This document shows positions 1 through 5,093 of a DNA stretch of 10,501 nucleotides, in pieces; position 1 is the first letter of the stretch; each line of letters begins with the position of its first letter. Made by a program: the position numbers and the translations under genes. Under the pieces are notes generated by a model. It searched no databases. It saw only the letters and a program-made list of their open reading frames with translations, and was not told the DNA's origin. Origin of the DNA: Candidatus Saccharimonadia bacterium (GTDB lineage Bacteria; Patescibacteriota; Saccharimonadia; Saccharimonadales; Saccharimonadaceae); NCBI GenBank assembly GCA_023259925.1, contig JALRDS010000018.1, positions 1 through 10,501 on the forward strand, in the 5' to 3' direction.

Positions 1-145
1 AGATAGTGTTTCCGTTCGGAAAATGAAGCTCAATGCCTTCAGCCGTTGCTTCGGCGTCACACCCTAGCACGTCGCCATAAAAGTGCATTGCGTCTGTTTT
101 ACTGGTCACGGCAAAACTGCTAAACGCATCGGTTTGCTCAAACAT
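1..145 (-). CDS. VOC (glyoxalase/bleomycin-resistance fold) family protein, 5' end only
   Basis: This is the first 48 codons of a gene that runs off the left edge. The visible protein starts MFEQTDAFSSFAVTS, followed by a segment with HFYGDVLG and then IELHFPNGN. That order (beta strand, helix carrying a F-Y-x-x-x-L-G motif, beta strand ending in a turn) is the classic first module of the vicinal-oxygen-chelate fold, used by glyoxalases, dioxygenases and antibiotic-binding proteins. The metal ligands and substrate pocket are mostly outside the window, so no reaction can be assigned. I chose the ATG at 145 because a G-rich Shine-Dalgarno-like stretch (GGGGG) lies about 6 bases upstream and VOC proteins of this type often start with MF. 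An in-frame ATG at 169 would add eight residues. It lies 79 bases downstream of trhO on the same strand and may be read both from trhO and from its own promoter. Confidence 0.72.
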   Translation of the reverse strand, partial: MFEQTDAFSSFAVTSKTDAMHFYGDVLGCDAEATAEGIELHFPNGNTI

Positions 146-186
146 ATGAATCCCCCACTTTCTGGCCATTACTAGTTACTGTTTCT

Positions 187-192
187 AGTATA
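187..192 (-). promoter_or_regulatory. Probable -10 box for the VOC gene
   Basis: Read on the minus strand this is TATACT, five of six matches to the bacterial -10 consensus. A weak -35 candidate, TTGCGA, lies 18 bases upstream (216-211). Transcription would begin near 180, giving a leader of about 35 bases to the ATG at 145, with a G-rich Shine-Dalgarno-like stretch inside it. The promoter lies between the stop of trhO and the VOC start. I see no convincing terminator there. Confidence 0.45.
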
Positions 193-224
193 GCGCTCGC
201 CTGGCGCCTTTCGCAAATAGGCTA

Positions 225-1136
225 CTATGACCTGGCAAGGGATTTTGCGTGATGCTTTCGCTGACAAACGTCGGTATGAAACAATAACTCTGGCGTTTTT
301 TTACACGTTTCACAGATTAACACCAAGTCGTTACACTCTGCTAATGCACAGTTTTCAAAATTAGATGTTTTACTGCCGCAGTGCGTGCACTCGCCGATTG
401 TTTTTGCATGATCACTAAAATTAACGGTCATACGATCATCAAATACGCGTAAGCTACCTTCCCATAGGCCATCGTCACCGTAGGCTTCACCATACTTCAC
501 AATACCACCGTCGATTTGATACACATCTTTAAAGCCGCGTTTTTTCATCATGGCACTAATGGCTTCGCAACGGATACCACCAGTGCAGTACGTAATGACT
601 TTTTTATCTTTAATGCTATCGTATTTATCACTCTCAAGTTCGGCAATAAAATCACGTGAGGTGTTCGTATTTGGCACAATGGCGTTTTTAAACTTACCAA
701 TTTTTGCTTCGTGCGCGTTACGACCGTCGAAGAACACCACATCGTCGCCATATTCTTCAATGAGTTCGTGCACCTGACGTGGCTTTATGTGCTTACCACC
801 CCCCACTACACCCGATTCATCAACTTGAATTTCGTTATCACTATTCTGAAAACCAACTAATTCGCGGCGGTGCTTCACACTCATTCGCGGGAAGTCTTCT
901 TTTGAACCGTCACTCCACTTGAAGACAATATCTTTAAAACCAGCATACTGTTTTGTTGCCTTAATATATGCTTTAAGGTCATCCATTTCACCACCAACAG
1001 TACCGTTAATACCCTGATGACTAATTAGAATGCGGCCACGAAGCCCCAGCCCATCACACAAGGTTTTTTGCCATAGTTTTACCGCGTCAGGGTCTTGAAC
1101 AGGCGTAAATCTATAGTACAGAAGAATTTTTTGCAT
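225..1136 (-). CDS. trhO: tRNA uridine(34) 5-hydroxylase, rhodanese family (TrhO/YceA)
   Basis: The 303-residue product matches the TrhO (formerly YceA) family, which uses oxygen to hydroxylate uridine at the tRNA wobble position 34, the first step to 5-methoxy- or carboxymethoxy-uridine. The N-terminal half (about 1-100) has the family's ferredoxin-like domain with the ISHQGINGT motif (38-46). A rhodanese domain follows at about 115-220, with the active-site loop YCTGGIRCE and the expected catalytic Cys184. The tail (about 250-291) carries many cysteines (C250, C253, C263, C268, C275, C278, C291) in CxxC-type pairs, typical of this family's C-terminal extension. Length is close to that of other members. 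The ATG at 1136 sits 7 bases after a TATAAT box and has no Shine-Dalgarno sequence, so the mRNA may be leaderless. It stops with TAG. Divergent neighbour: doxX. The family assignment is secure; the reaction is taken from characterised relatives. Confidence 0.93.
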   Translation of the reverse strand: MQKILLYYRFTPVQDPDAVKLWQKTLCDGLGLRGRILISHQGINGTVGGEMDDLKAYIKATKQYAGFKDIVFKWSDGSKEDFPRMSVKHRRELVGFQNSDNEIQVDESGVVGGGKHIKPRQVHELIEEYGDDVVFFDGRNAHEAKIGKFKNAIVPNTNTSRDFIAELESDKYDSIKDKKVITYCTGGIRCEAISAMMKKRGFKDVYQIDGGIVKYGEAYGDDGLWEGSLRVFDDRMTVNFSDHAKTIGECTHCGSKTSNFENCALAECNDLVLICETCKKTPELLFHTDVCQRKHHAKSLARS

Positions 1137-1143
1137 CTCTGTT

Positions 1144-1152
1144 ATTATACCA
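1144..1152 (-). promoter_or_regulatory. trhO promoter, extended -10 (TGG TATAAT)
   Basis: The minus strand reads TGGTATAAT, a perfect -10 box with the TGn extension that lets polymerase work without a good -35. No credible -35 is seen 16-19 bases upstream, where the doxX -10 and start region lie. The box ends 7 bases before the trhO ATG, so the predicted start of transcription is at or next to the initiation codon. The same TGGTATAAT occurs before the L25 gene and uvrA. Confidence 0.7.
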
Positions 1153-1162
1153 TTTCAAGCGG

Positions 1163-1168
1163 TATAAT
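1163..1168 (+). promoter_or_regulatory. doxX promoter -10 box (TATAAT)
   Basis: A consensus TATAAT ends 6 bases before the doxX ATG at 1175. A transcript starting at the usual distance would begin at or within a base or so of the ATG. There is no TGn extension (CGG precedes the box) and no clear -35. The only purine stretch before the ATG is GCAGGC, a poor Shine-Dalgarno that would not be fully transcribed. Confidence 0.65.
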
Positions 1169-1174
1169 GCAGGC

Positions 1175-1621
1175 ATGAGCACTATACACACATTTGATAC
1201 TTGGTTCATTCGATTCGCGAAGCAAAACTACTCGTGGATTGCTCGCTGGTCACTGTTTATAATCTATTTTTATTTTGGTGCTCTGAAAATCTTTGGCGCG
1301 AGCCCAGCCAATGAGCTTGCAATTGGTTTTGCAGAGCGCATGGGGTTTGGCAGTGTAGCTAATGAACTCTATCTACTACTGGCTGCAGTTGAATGTGCGA
1401 TCGGGCTACTACTTTTGTTCCCTAAAATGACGCGGCTTGCACTGTTTATTATGTTCGGGCACATGCTGTTAGTAAGCGCACCTCTCCTACTCTACCCTGA
1501 AGCAGTCTGGGTAATGCCGTTGGTACCAAATCTAGAGGGCCAGTACATAATTAAAAACGCGGCACTCGTTGCATTAGCCCTCGGACTGGTAGCTAACACC
1601 CCACCTCTAGCTAAAAAGTAA
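1175..1621 (+). CDS. DoxX-family four-helix membrane protein
   Basis: The 148-residue protein has four hydrophobic segments at roughly 22-40, 63-82, 86-106 and 124-141, with a short N-terminal cytoplasmic stretch and a lysine end. The pattern RWSLFIIYFYFGALKIFG at the first helix and EGQYIIKNAAL before the fourth is typical of the DoxX/DUF417-like group of small membrane proteins. The biochemical role of this subgroup is not settled. Relatives include the DoxD subunit of archaeal thiosulfate:quinone oxidoreductase and mycobacterial DoxX, which forms a membrane-bound antioxidant complex with superoxide dismutase and a rhodanese-like protein. It is divergent from the rhodanese-family gene trhO and shares its promoter region, which fits, but does not prove, a redox or sulfur link. 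It stops with TAA. There is no obvious terminator before the ABC exporter gene 128 bases downstream, so read-through is possible. Confidence 0.8.
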   Translation: MSTIHTFDTWFIRFAKQNYSWIARWSLFIIYFYFGALKIFGASPANELAIGFAERMGFGSVANELYLLLAAVECAIGLLLLFPKMTRLALFIMFGHMLLVSAPLLLYPEAVWVMPLVPNLEGQYIIKNAALVALALGLVANTPPLAKK

Positions 1622-1702
1622 ATAGTACATTATACTTAAACGTACTATGAATTAATCAATTAGGTTAATTCCTCTACCTGTATACGTTCGGACGTGTCGA
1701 AC
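1622..1702. promoter_or_regulatory. Three tandem inverted repeats and candidate promoter ahead of the ABC exporter
   Basis: Three perfect inverted repeats lie in this doxX-exporter gap. First, ATAGTAC (1622-1628) with GTACTAT (1642-1648), spacer 13, the arms centred about 20 bases apart and bracketing a TATACT -10 candidate at 1631-1636. Second, GAATTAA (1649-1655) with TTAATTC (1665-1671), spacer 9. Third, GTTCG (1686-1690) with CGAAC (1698-1702), spacer 7. If TATACT is the promoter, the first repeat is placed like an operator and the other two fall in a leader of about 107 bases. A tiny ATG-AAT-TAA frame begins 10 bases after the -10 box. No good -35 is visible, and AT-rich sequence yields short palindromes by chance, so function is uncertain. 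Confidence 0.4.
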
Positions 1703-1749
1703 CACTAGCAGCCACTACTAATTTTAAATTCAAAGGAATTTTATACCCC

Positions 1750-3486
1750 GTGAATCGGACTACCCTTTCGCTGTACTGGAACCAGCTTCGGTACCATAAG
1801 CTAACATTCTTTGTTGCTTTAGTTGCTATTCCAATTGGCGCCACTACAATCGACAGTATCTTACCGTACGTTCTGAGCCAAGCTATTGGTAAGTTAAGTA
1901 GTGGTGAAGAGTTTACCCAGCTACTATACATTGCTGCTGGGGTTGGCCTACTAGGCGCATTACTGAACTTTATCGGATTTCAGTCGCTCATGATTACCGA
2001 ATCACACGTACTGCGCCGCCTAAGACAATCAACCTTTAGTACGCTTATCCAGAAAGACAGCGCGTTCTTTGCAAATCAAAAAATTGGCGCCATGACCAGT
2101 AAATACATTGACTTCGTACGTAGTTATGTCGTAATTCAAGACTTACTCATCATTCGCACACTTGGTTTCATATTAACTATAGGAAGCGGACTTACAATTT
2201 TAGCGTTTCAATCACCACTTGTAGCGATAATTATTGCTGGATTAATCATACTACTCGCAGTTGAAATTCGCTGGAGTACGAAAAAGCGAGCACCATGGCG
2301 GCATGAGCGTAAAACTTTAGTTGGTGAGATCCATGGTGAGGTGGCCGATTCTTTAACGAATAATTTAGTAGTTAAAAGTTACGCAGGCGAGACTCGTGAA
2401 ATTGCATCACTCAGTAAAAAGACAAATCGTTTTACAAAAGTGTTTCAAAAAGATATTGGCTTTATTGTCGCTGAAGGATCGCTACGAGTTTTGCTAATGG
2501 TAGTGGTGCAAGTGGTGTCAATTATTATATCTGCCCAGCTGGTAGCAAATGGCACAATGAATATAGCTACCGCGATATTTGTGTTAGCCTACATGCAGCG
2601 AATTGGTTCTCAACTCTTCGCACTGAGCGATATTATTAACGGCTACGATCAAGCATTCCTTGAAGCCCAACCTATGGCAGAGATGCTGTCTACGGCTAAT
2701 ATCGTCAAAGAACCCATCAACGCAACTGCGCTCCCGAGCATTGTGCCAACTATCGAATTCAAAGATATAGAATACAGATACTCAGATGGTAAAACAAATG
2801 TGATTAACGGTATTACGTTATCGATTCCTGAAGGCCAAAAAGTTGGTCTAGTAGGGCACTCGGGCGCCGGTAAATCAACTATCGTAAACTTGCTACTCCG
2901 GTTTTCAGACGTTACTAATGGCGAGATATCAGTCGGCGGTGTGAGTATTAAAAATCTATCGCAAACCAGTCTGCGTAAAAGTATCGCCTACGTACCACAG
3001 GAACCGCTGTTATTTCACCGCACTCTAAAAGATAATATTGCATATGGCAACGAGACTGCGACACATAGCCAAATACGCCGTGCTGCGGAGCAAGCAAATG
3101 CGCTAGAATTCATCGAGTCGCTGGCAGATGGCTTTGACACGATGGTGGGTGAGCGAGGTATAAAATTGAGCGGCGGGCAACGGCAACGCATTGCAATTGC
3201 ACGAGCTATCCTAAAAGATGCTCCAATTCTTGTGCTCGATGAAGCGACGAGTGCGCTTGATTCTGAAAGTGAAAAGCTCATTCAGAGTAGTCTGGATGAG
3301 TTAATGAAAGGTCGTACTTCGATTGTGATTGCCCACAGGTTGAGTACTATTGCAAAACTCGATCGCATTATAGTACTTGAAGATGGCCAGATTGCTGAAG
3401 ATGGCACTCACGAGGAGCTGTTGGCTCAAGGCGGCATATACGAGTCACTTTGGAACCACCAAAGTGGTGGATTTATTGAAGACTAG
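1750..3486 (+). CDS. ABC-type half exporter (membrane domain fused to ATPase)
   Basis: This 578-residue protein has the usual half-exporter layout: a six-helix transmembrane domain (about 15-315) followed by a nucleotide-binding domain (about 335-570). The ATPase shows every key motif: the Walker A loop GHSGAGKST (369-377), Q-loop VPQEP (415-419), signature LSGGQRQR (473-480), Walker B ILVLDE (493-498) with catalytic Glu498, D-loop SALD, and H-loop His529. It should hydrolyse ATP to move a substrate out across the cytoplasmic membrane as a homo- or heterodimer. Substrate (lipid, drug or peptide) cannot be read from sequence. There is no peptidase domain. The start is GTG at 1750, with AAAGGAA upstream at a rather long spacing of about 12 bases. 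No partner half-transporter is adjacent, which favours a homodimer or a partner encoded elsewhere. It stops with TAG and ends at a strong terminator. Confidence 0.93.
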   Translation: MNRTTLSLYWNQLRYHKLTFFVALVAIPIGATTIDSILPYVLSQAIGKLSSGEEFTQLLYIAAGVGLLGALLNFIGFQSLMITESHVLRRLRQSTFSTLIQKDSAFFANQKIGAMTSKYIDFVRSYVVIQDLLIIRTLGFILTIGSGLTILAFQSPLVAIIIAGLIILLAVEIRWSTKKRAPWRHERKTLVGEIHGEVADSLTNNLVVKSYAGETREIASLSKKTNRFTKVFQKDIGFIVAEGSLRVLLMVVVQVVSIIISAQLVANGTMNIATAIFVLAYMQRIGSQLFALSDIINGYDQAFLEAQPMAEMLSTANIVKEPINATALPSIVPTIEFKDIEYRYSDGKTNVINGITLSIPEGQKVGLVGHSGAGKSTIVNLLLRFSDVTNGEISVGGVSIKNLSQTSLRKSIAYVPQEPLLFHRTLKDNIAYGNETATHSQIRRAAEQANALEFIESLADGFDTMVGERGIKLSGGQRQRIAIARAILKDAPILVLDEATSALDSESEKLIQSSLDELMKGRTSIVIAHRLSTIAKLDRIIVLEDGQIAEDGTHEELLAQGGIYESLWNHQSGGFIED

Positions 3487-3511
3487 CACATAAAGCGCTC
3501 ATCGATAAAAC

Positions 3512-3541
3512 AAAAAAGCGGCCATCAGCGGCCGCTTTTTT
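3512..3541. terminator. Bidirectional rho-independent terminator
   Basis: A run of six A, the stem GCGGCC (3518-3523), a six-base loop, the stem GGCCGC (3530-3535) and six T form a nearly ideal intrinsic terminator. Because A and T runs flank both sides, it can stop transcripts from either direction. It lies 25 bases after the ABC exporter stop and 12 bases beyond the L25 stop of the converging gene, so it serves both. It is the only strong terminator I see in the window. Confidence 0.92.
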
Positions 3542-3553
3542 AAGAGCTAGACT

Positions 3554-4321
3554 CTAGCTGTTTGCATCAACGTTCGATTGCTTTGGCTCATCTTGACCTT
3601 TTCCGCCTGGCATTGATTCTTCTGACTGTGAAGATTGATCTGTGTCTTCACCGTTATCAGATGCAACGTCACCAGCGTCTTCACCATCACCAGCCGCTGC
3701 CTCGTTGGCTGCTTGCAATGCCGCAGGCTCCCAAACACTCGCTACCATTAGGTCAGTAACAGATGTTTTTTCCTCGTCGTCATCGCCGTGACCACTATCA
3801 TGTTCTACAAGTTCAACACCACTTGGCAGTGTTGCATCAGCAAGAGTTACCTTCTGGCCAGCTTCCGCAAGTGCGAGAATAGAAACCTCAACAGCTTCAG
3901 GGAGGTCCATTGGAAGCGCTTTTACCTCTACTTTTTCGAGGTTTTGCAAGATGATCAGACCAGCTTTTTCAGCTTCCGACTCACCTTCGCCAACCAGGCG
4001 GACCGGTACTTCTGCCACAACAGGCTCTTTCGCATTTACCGCATGGAATGATACGTGTCGCGCTGTGCCTTTTACTGGGTCGCGGTCAACGTCTTTAATC
4101 ATGGCAATTTTTTTCTTTGAGCCAATACTTAAGTGTACCGGTGCGTGAGTACCGACTTGACGATATACTTTTGTGAACACCCCGTCTTCCATTTGCACGC
4201 TAATTGGATCAGTACCCTGACCGTATACTACTGCAGGTACCAGCCCTTGCTTACGCAGGTTGGCTACTTTTTTACCATGGACGGTACGTTCGTCTAAACT
4301 TAGTGTTACTTTGTCTCCCAT
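3554..4321 (-). CDS. rplY: 50S ribosomal protein L25, CTC/general-stress type, with acidic tail
   Basis: The protein has the two-domain L25/CTC architecture. An N-terminal 5S-rRNA-binding domain (about 1-95) carries the family pattern GKKVANLRKQGLVPAVVYG (16-34) and DVDRDPVKG (77-85). A C-terminal beta domain (about 96-180) includes VAEVPVRLVGEGE. It binds 5S rRNA in the large subunit. At 255 residues it is longer than common CTC proteins. The excess is a low-complexity tail from about 178 to the end, rich in Asp, Glu, Ser and Gly (for example HGDDDEE and GEDAGD). Such acidic tails occur in other L25s, but this one is long and probably disordered. The start ATG at 4321 has a good Shine-Dalgarno AAGGA 6 bases upstream, within a leader of about 50 bases. 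It stops with TAG and is transcribed alone between the shared terminator and a divergent promoter. Confidence 0.93.
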   Translation of the reverse strand: MGDKVTLSLDERTVHGKKVANLRKQGLVPAVVYGQGTDPISVQMEDGVFTKVYRQVGTHAPVHLSIGSKKKIAMIKDVDRDPVKGTARHVSFHAVNAKEPVVAEVPVRLVGEGESEAEKAGLIILQNLEKVEVKALPMDLPEAVEVSILALAEAGQKVTLADATLPSGVELVEHDSGHGDDDEEKTSVTDLMVASVWEPAALQAANEAAAGDGEDAGDVASDNGEDTDQSSQSEESMPGGKGQDEPKQSNVDANS

Positions 4322-4377
4322 CTCTCTTCCTTTCTTGGAATACGTTTCCGGAGTAAATTAATTTGTATCAATTTCTA

Positions 4378-4386
4378 ATTATACCA
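4378..4386 (-). promoter_or_regulatory. L25 gene promoter, extended -10 (TGG TATAAT)
   Basis: The minus strand reads TGGTATAAT, the same extended -10 found before trhO and uvrA. No good -35 is present. Unlike those two genes, the start codon is far away (56 bases), leaving a leader of about 50 bases with a proper Shine-Dalgarno. Within the leader two alternative short pairings are possible: GGAA (4349-4346) with TTCC (4340-4337), or that TTCC with the GGAA of the Shine-Dalgarno (4330-4327). The stems are only four pairs. Confidence 0.65.
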
Positions 4387-4409
4387 TAGTTAACTGTTAA
4401 TTACCAGTG

Positions 4410-4415
4410 TATACT
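4410..4415 (+). promoter_or_regulatory. -10 box for the YqaA-family gene
   Basis: TATACT lies 9 bases before the ATG at 4425. Transcription would start about two or three bases before the ATG, giving an almost leaderless mRNA. The AGGA at 4416-4419 resembles a Shine-Dalgarno but would fall largely upstream of the predicted transcript start. Between this box and the divergent L25 -10 is a small palindrome, TTAACTGTTAA (4390-4400). Confidence 0.55.
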
Positions 4416-4424
4416 AGGATAAGC

Positions 4425-5093
4425 ATGACAAACAACAACGCACCCAATTACGATAACTTTGACGATACGAAACCCTGGTGGCATATCGTAAGCCTTTTTA
4501 ACACACCGCGACGAGTTATGCGTAAAAGCTACAATTGGGTAATCGGCTGGTCAGAAAAACCATCAGCCGAAAAAGCCCTGGGTGGCCTGAGCTTCGCTGA
4601 AAGCTCATTTTTCCCTATTCCGCCCGACCCGTTACTGATTGCCATGGTAGTGGCAAACCCTAAAAAGTGGTTCCGCTTAGCTACCATTACCACACTCAGC
4701 AGTGTAGCTGGTGGTTTATTTGGCTATTTTATCGGGATAGTCGCCATCAGCGCGGTCATGCCAATTATTATAGATGTTGGCTATAAAGACGCCTACGACG
4801 GCGCGGTACAGTGGTTCGCCGATTACGGTGCGCTCGCGGTTATTGTTGCTGGATTTACGCCAATTCCGTACAAAATATTCACCATCGCTGGTGGCGCTGC
4901 AAACATGTTTCTGCCACTCTTTATTGTTGGCTCAATTATAGGGCGAGGAATTAGATTTTATTTAGTTGCATTTTTAATGCACCACTTCGGTAGACGATAC
5001 AAAGATACAATTGAAAAATACATCGACATACTTGGTTTTGTATTTATTGGATTACTCGCGCTCGGTATTTATATACTAAAGTTTGTATTTTAA
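4425..5093 (+). CDS. YqaA/DedA-type membrane protein (VTT domain)
   Basis: This 222-residue membrane protein belongs to the YqaA branch of the DedA/VTT (SNARE-associated) superfamily. Diagnostic features are the re-entrant-loop motif ESSFFPIPPDPLL (59-71), the second loop FTPIPYKIFTIAGG (144-157), and the glycine-arginine motif GRGIRF (173-178) before a late helix. Hydrophobic segments span about 86-117, 135-143, 161-182 and 202-221. Characterised DedA relatives recycle lipid carriers such as undecaprenyl phosphate or move phospholipids across the membrane, and depend on acidic and arginine residues in these loops. For YqaA the substrate is not established. An upstream in-frame GTG at 4407 overlaps the -10 box, so the ATG at 4425 is the better start. 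The stop TAA overlaps the stop of converging uvrA. Confidence 0.85.
   Translation: MTNNNAPNYDNFDDTKPWWHIVSLFNTPRRVMRKSYNWVIGWSEKPSAEKALGGLSFAESSFFPIPPDPLLIAMVVANPKKWFRLATITTLSSVAGGLFGYFIGIVAISAVMPIIIDVGYKDAYDGAVQWFADYGALAVIVAGFTPIPYKIFTIAGGAANMFLPLFIVGSIIGRGIRFYLVAFLMHHFGRRYKDTIEKYIDILGFVFIGLLALGIYILKFVF

Larger units (their letters stand above)
1144..1168. repeat. Inverted repeat formed by two back-to-back -10 boxes
   Basis: ATTATACC (1144-1151) and GGTATAAT (1161-1168) are a perfect 8-base inverted repeat with a 9-base spacer. Each arm is the -10 element of one of the divergent genes trhO and doxX. The symmetry may simply reflect two copies of the favoured promoter motif, or it may also act as a binding site for a dimeric regulator. 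Confidence 0.75.

Noticed and set aside
198..213. GC-rich palindromic stretch after trhO as a terminator
   Set aside because: Only about four GC pairs can form and no T run follows on the minus strand; it overlaps the upstream part of the VOC promoter.
3547..4148. Open frames overlapping the L25 gene in other frames and on the other strand
   Set aside because: They lack ribosome sites and family resemblance. They arise from the biased codons of the acidic tail, and the L25 frame is clearly the coding one.
4407..4424. GTG at 4407 as the start of the YqaA-family gene
   Set aside because: It lies on the -10 box TATACT (4410-4415), so it would not be transcribed from that promoter. It has no Shine-Dalgarno, and the extra six residues do not resemble the family.
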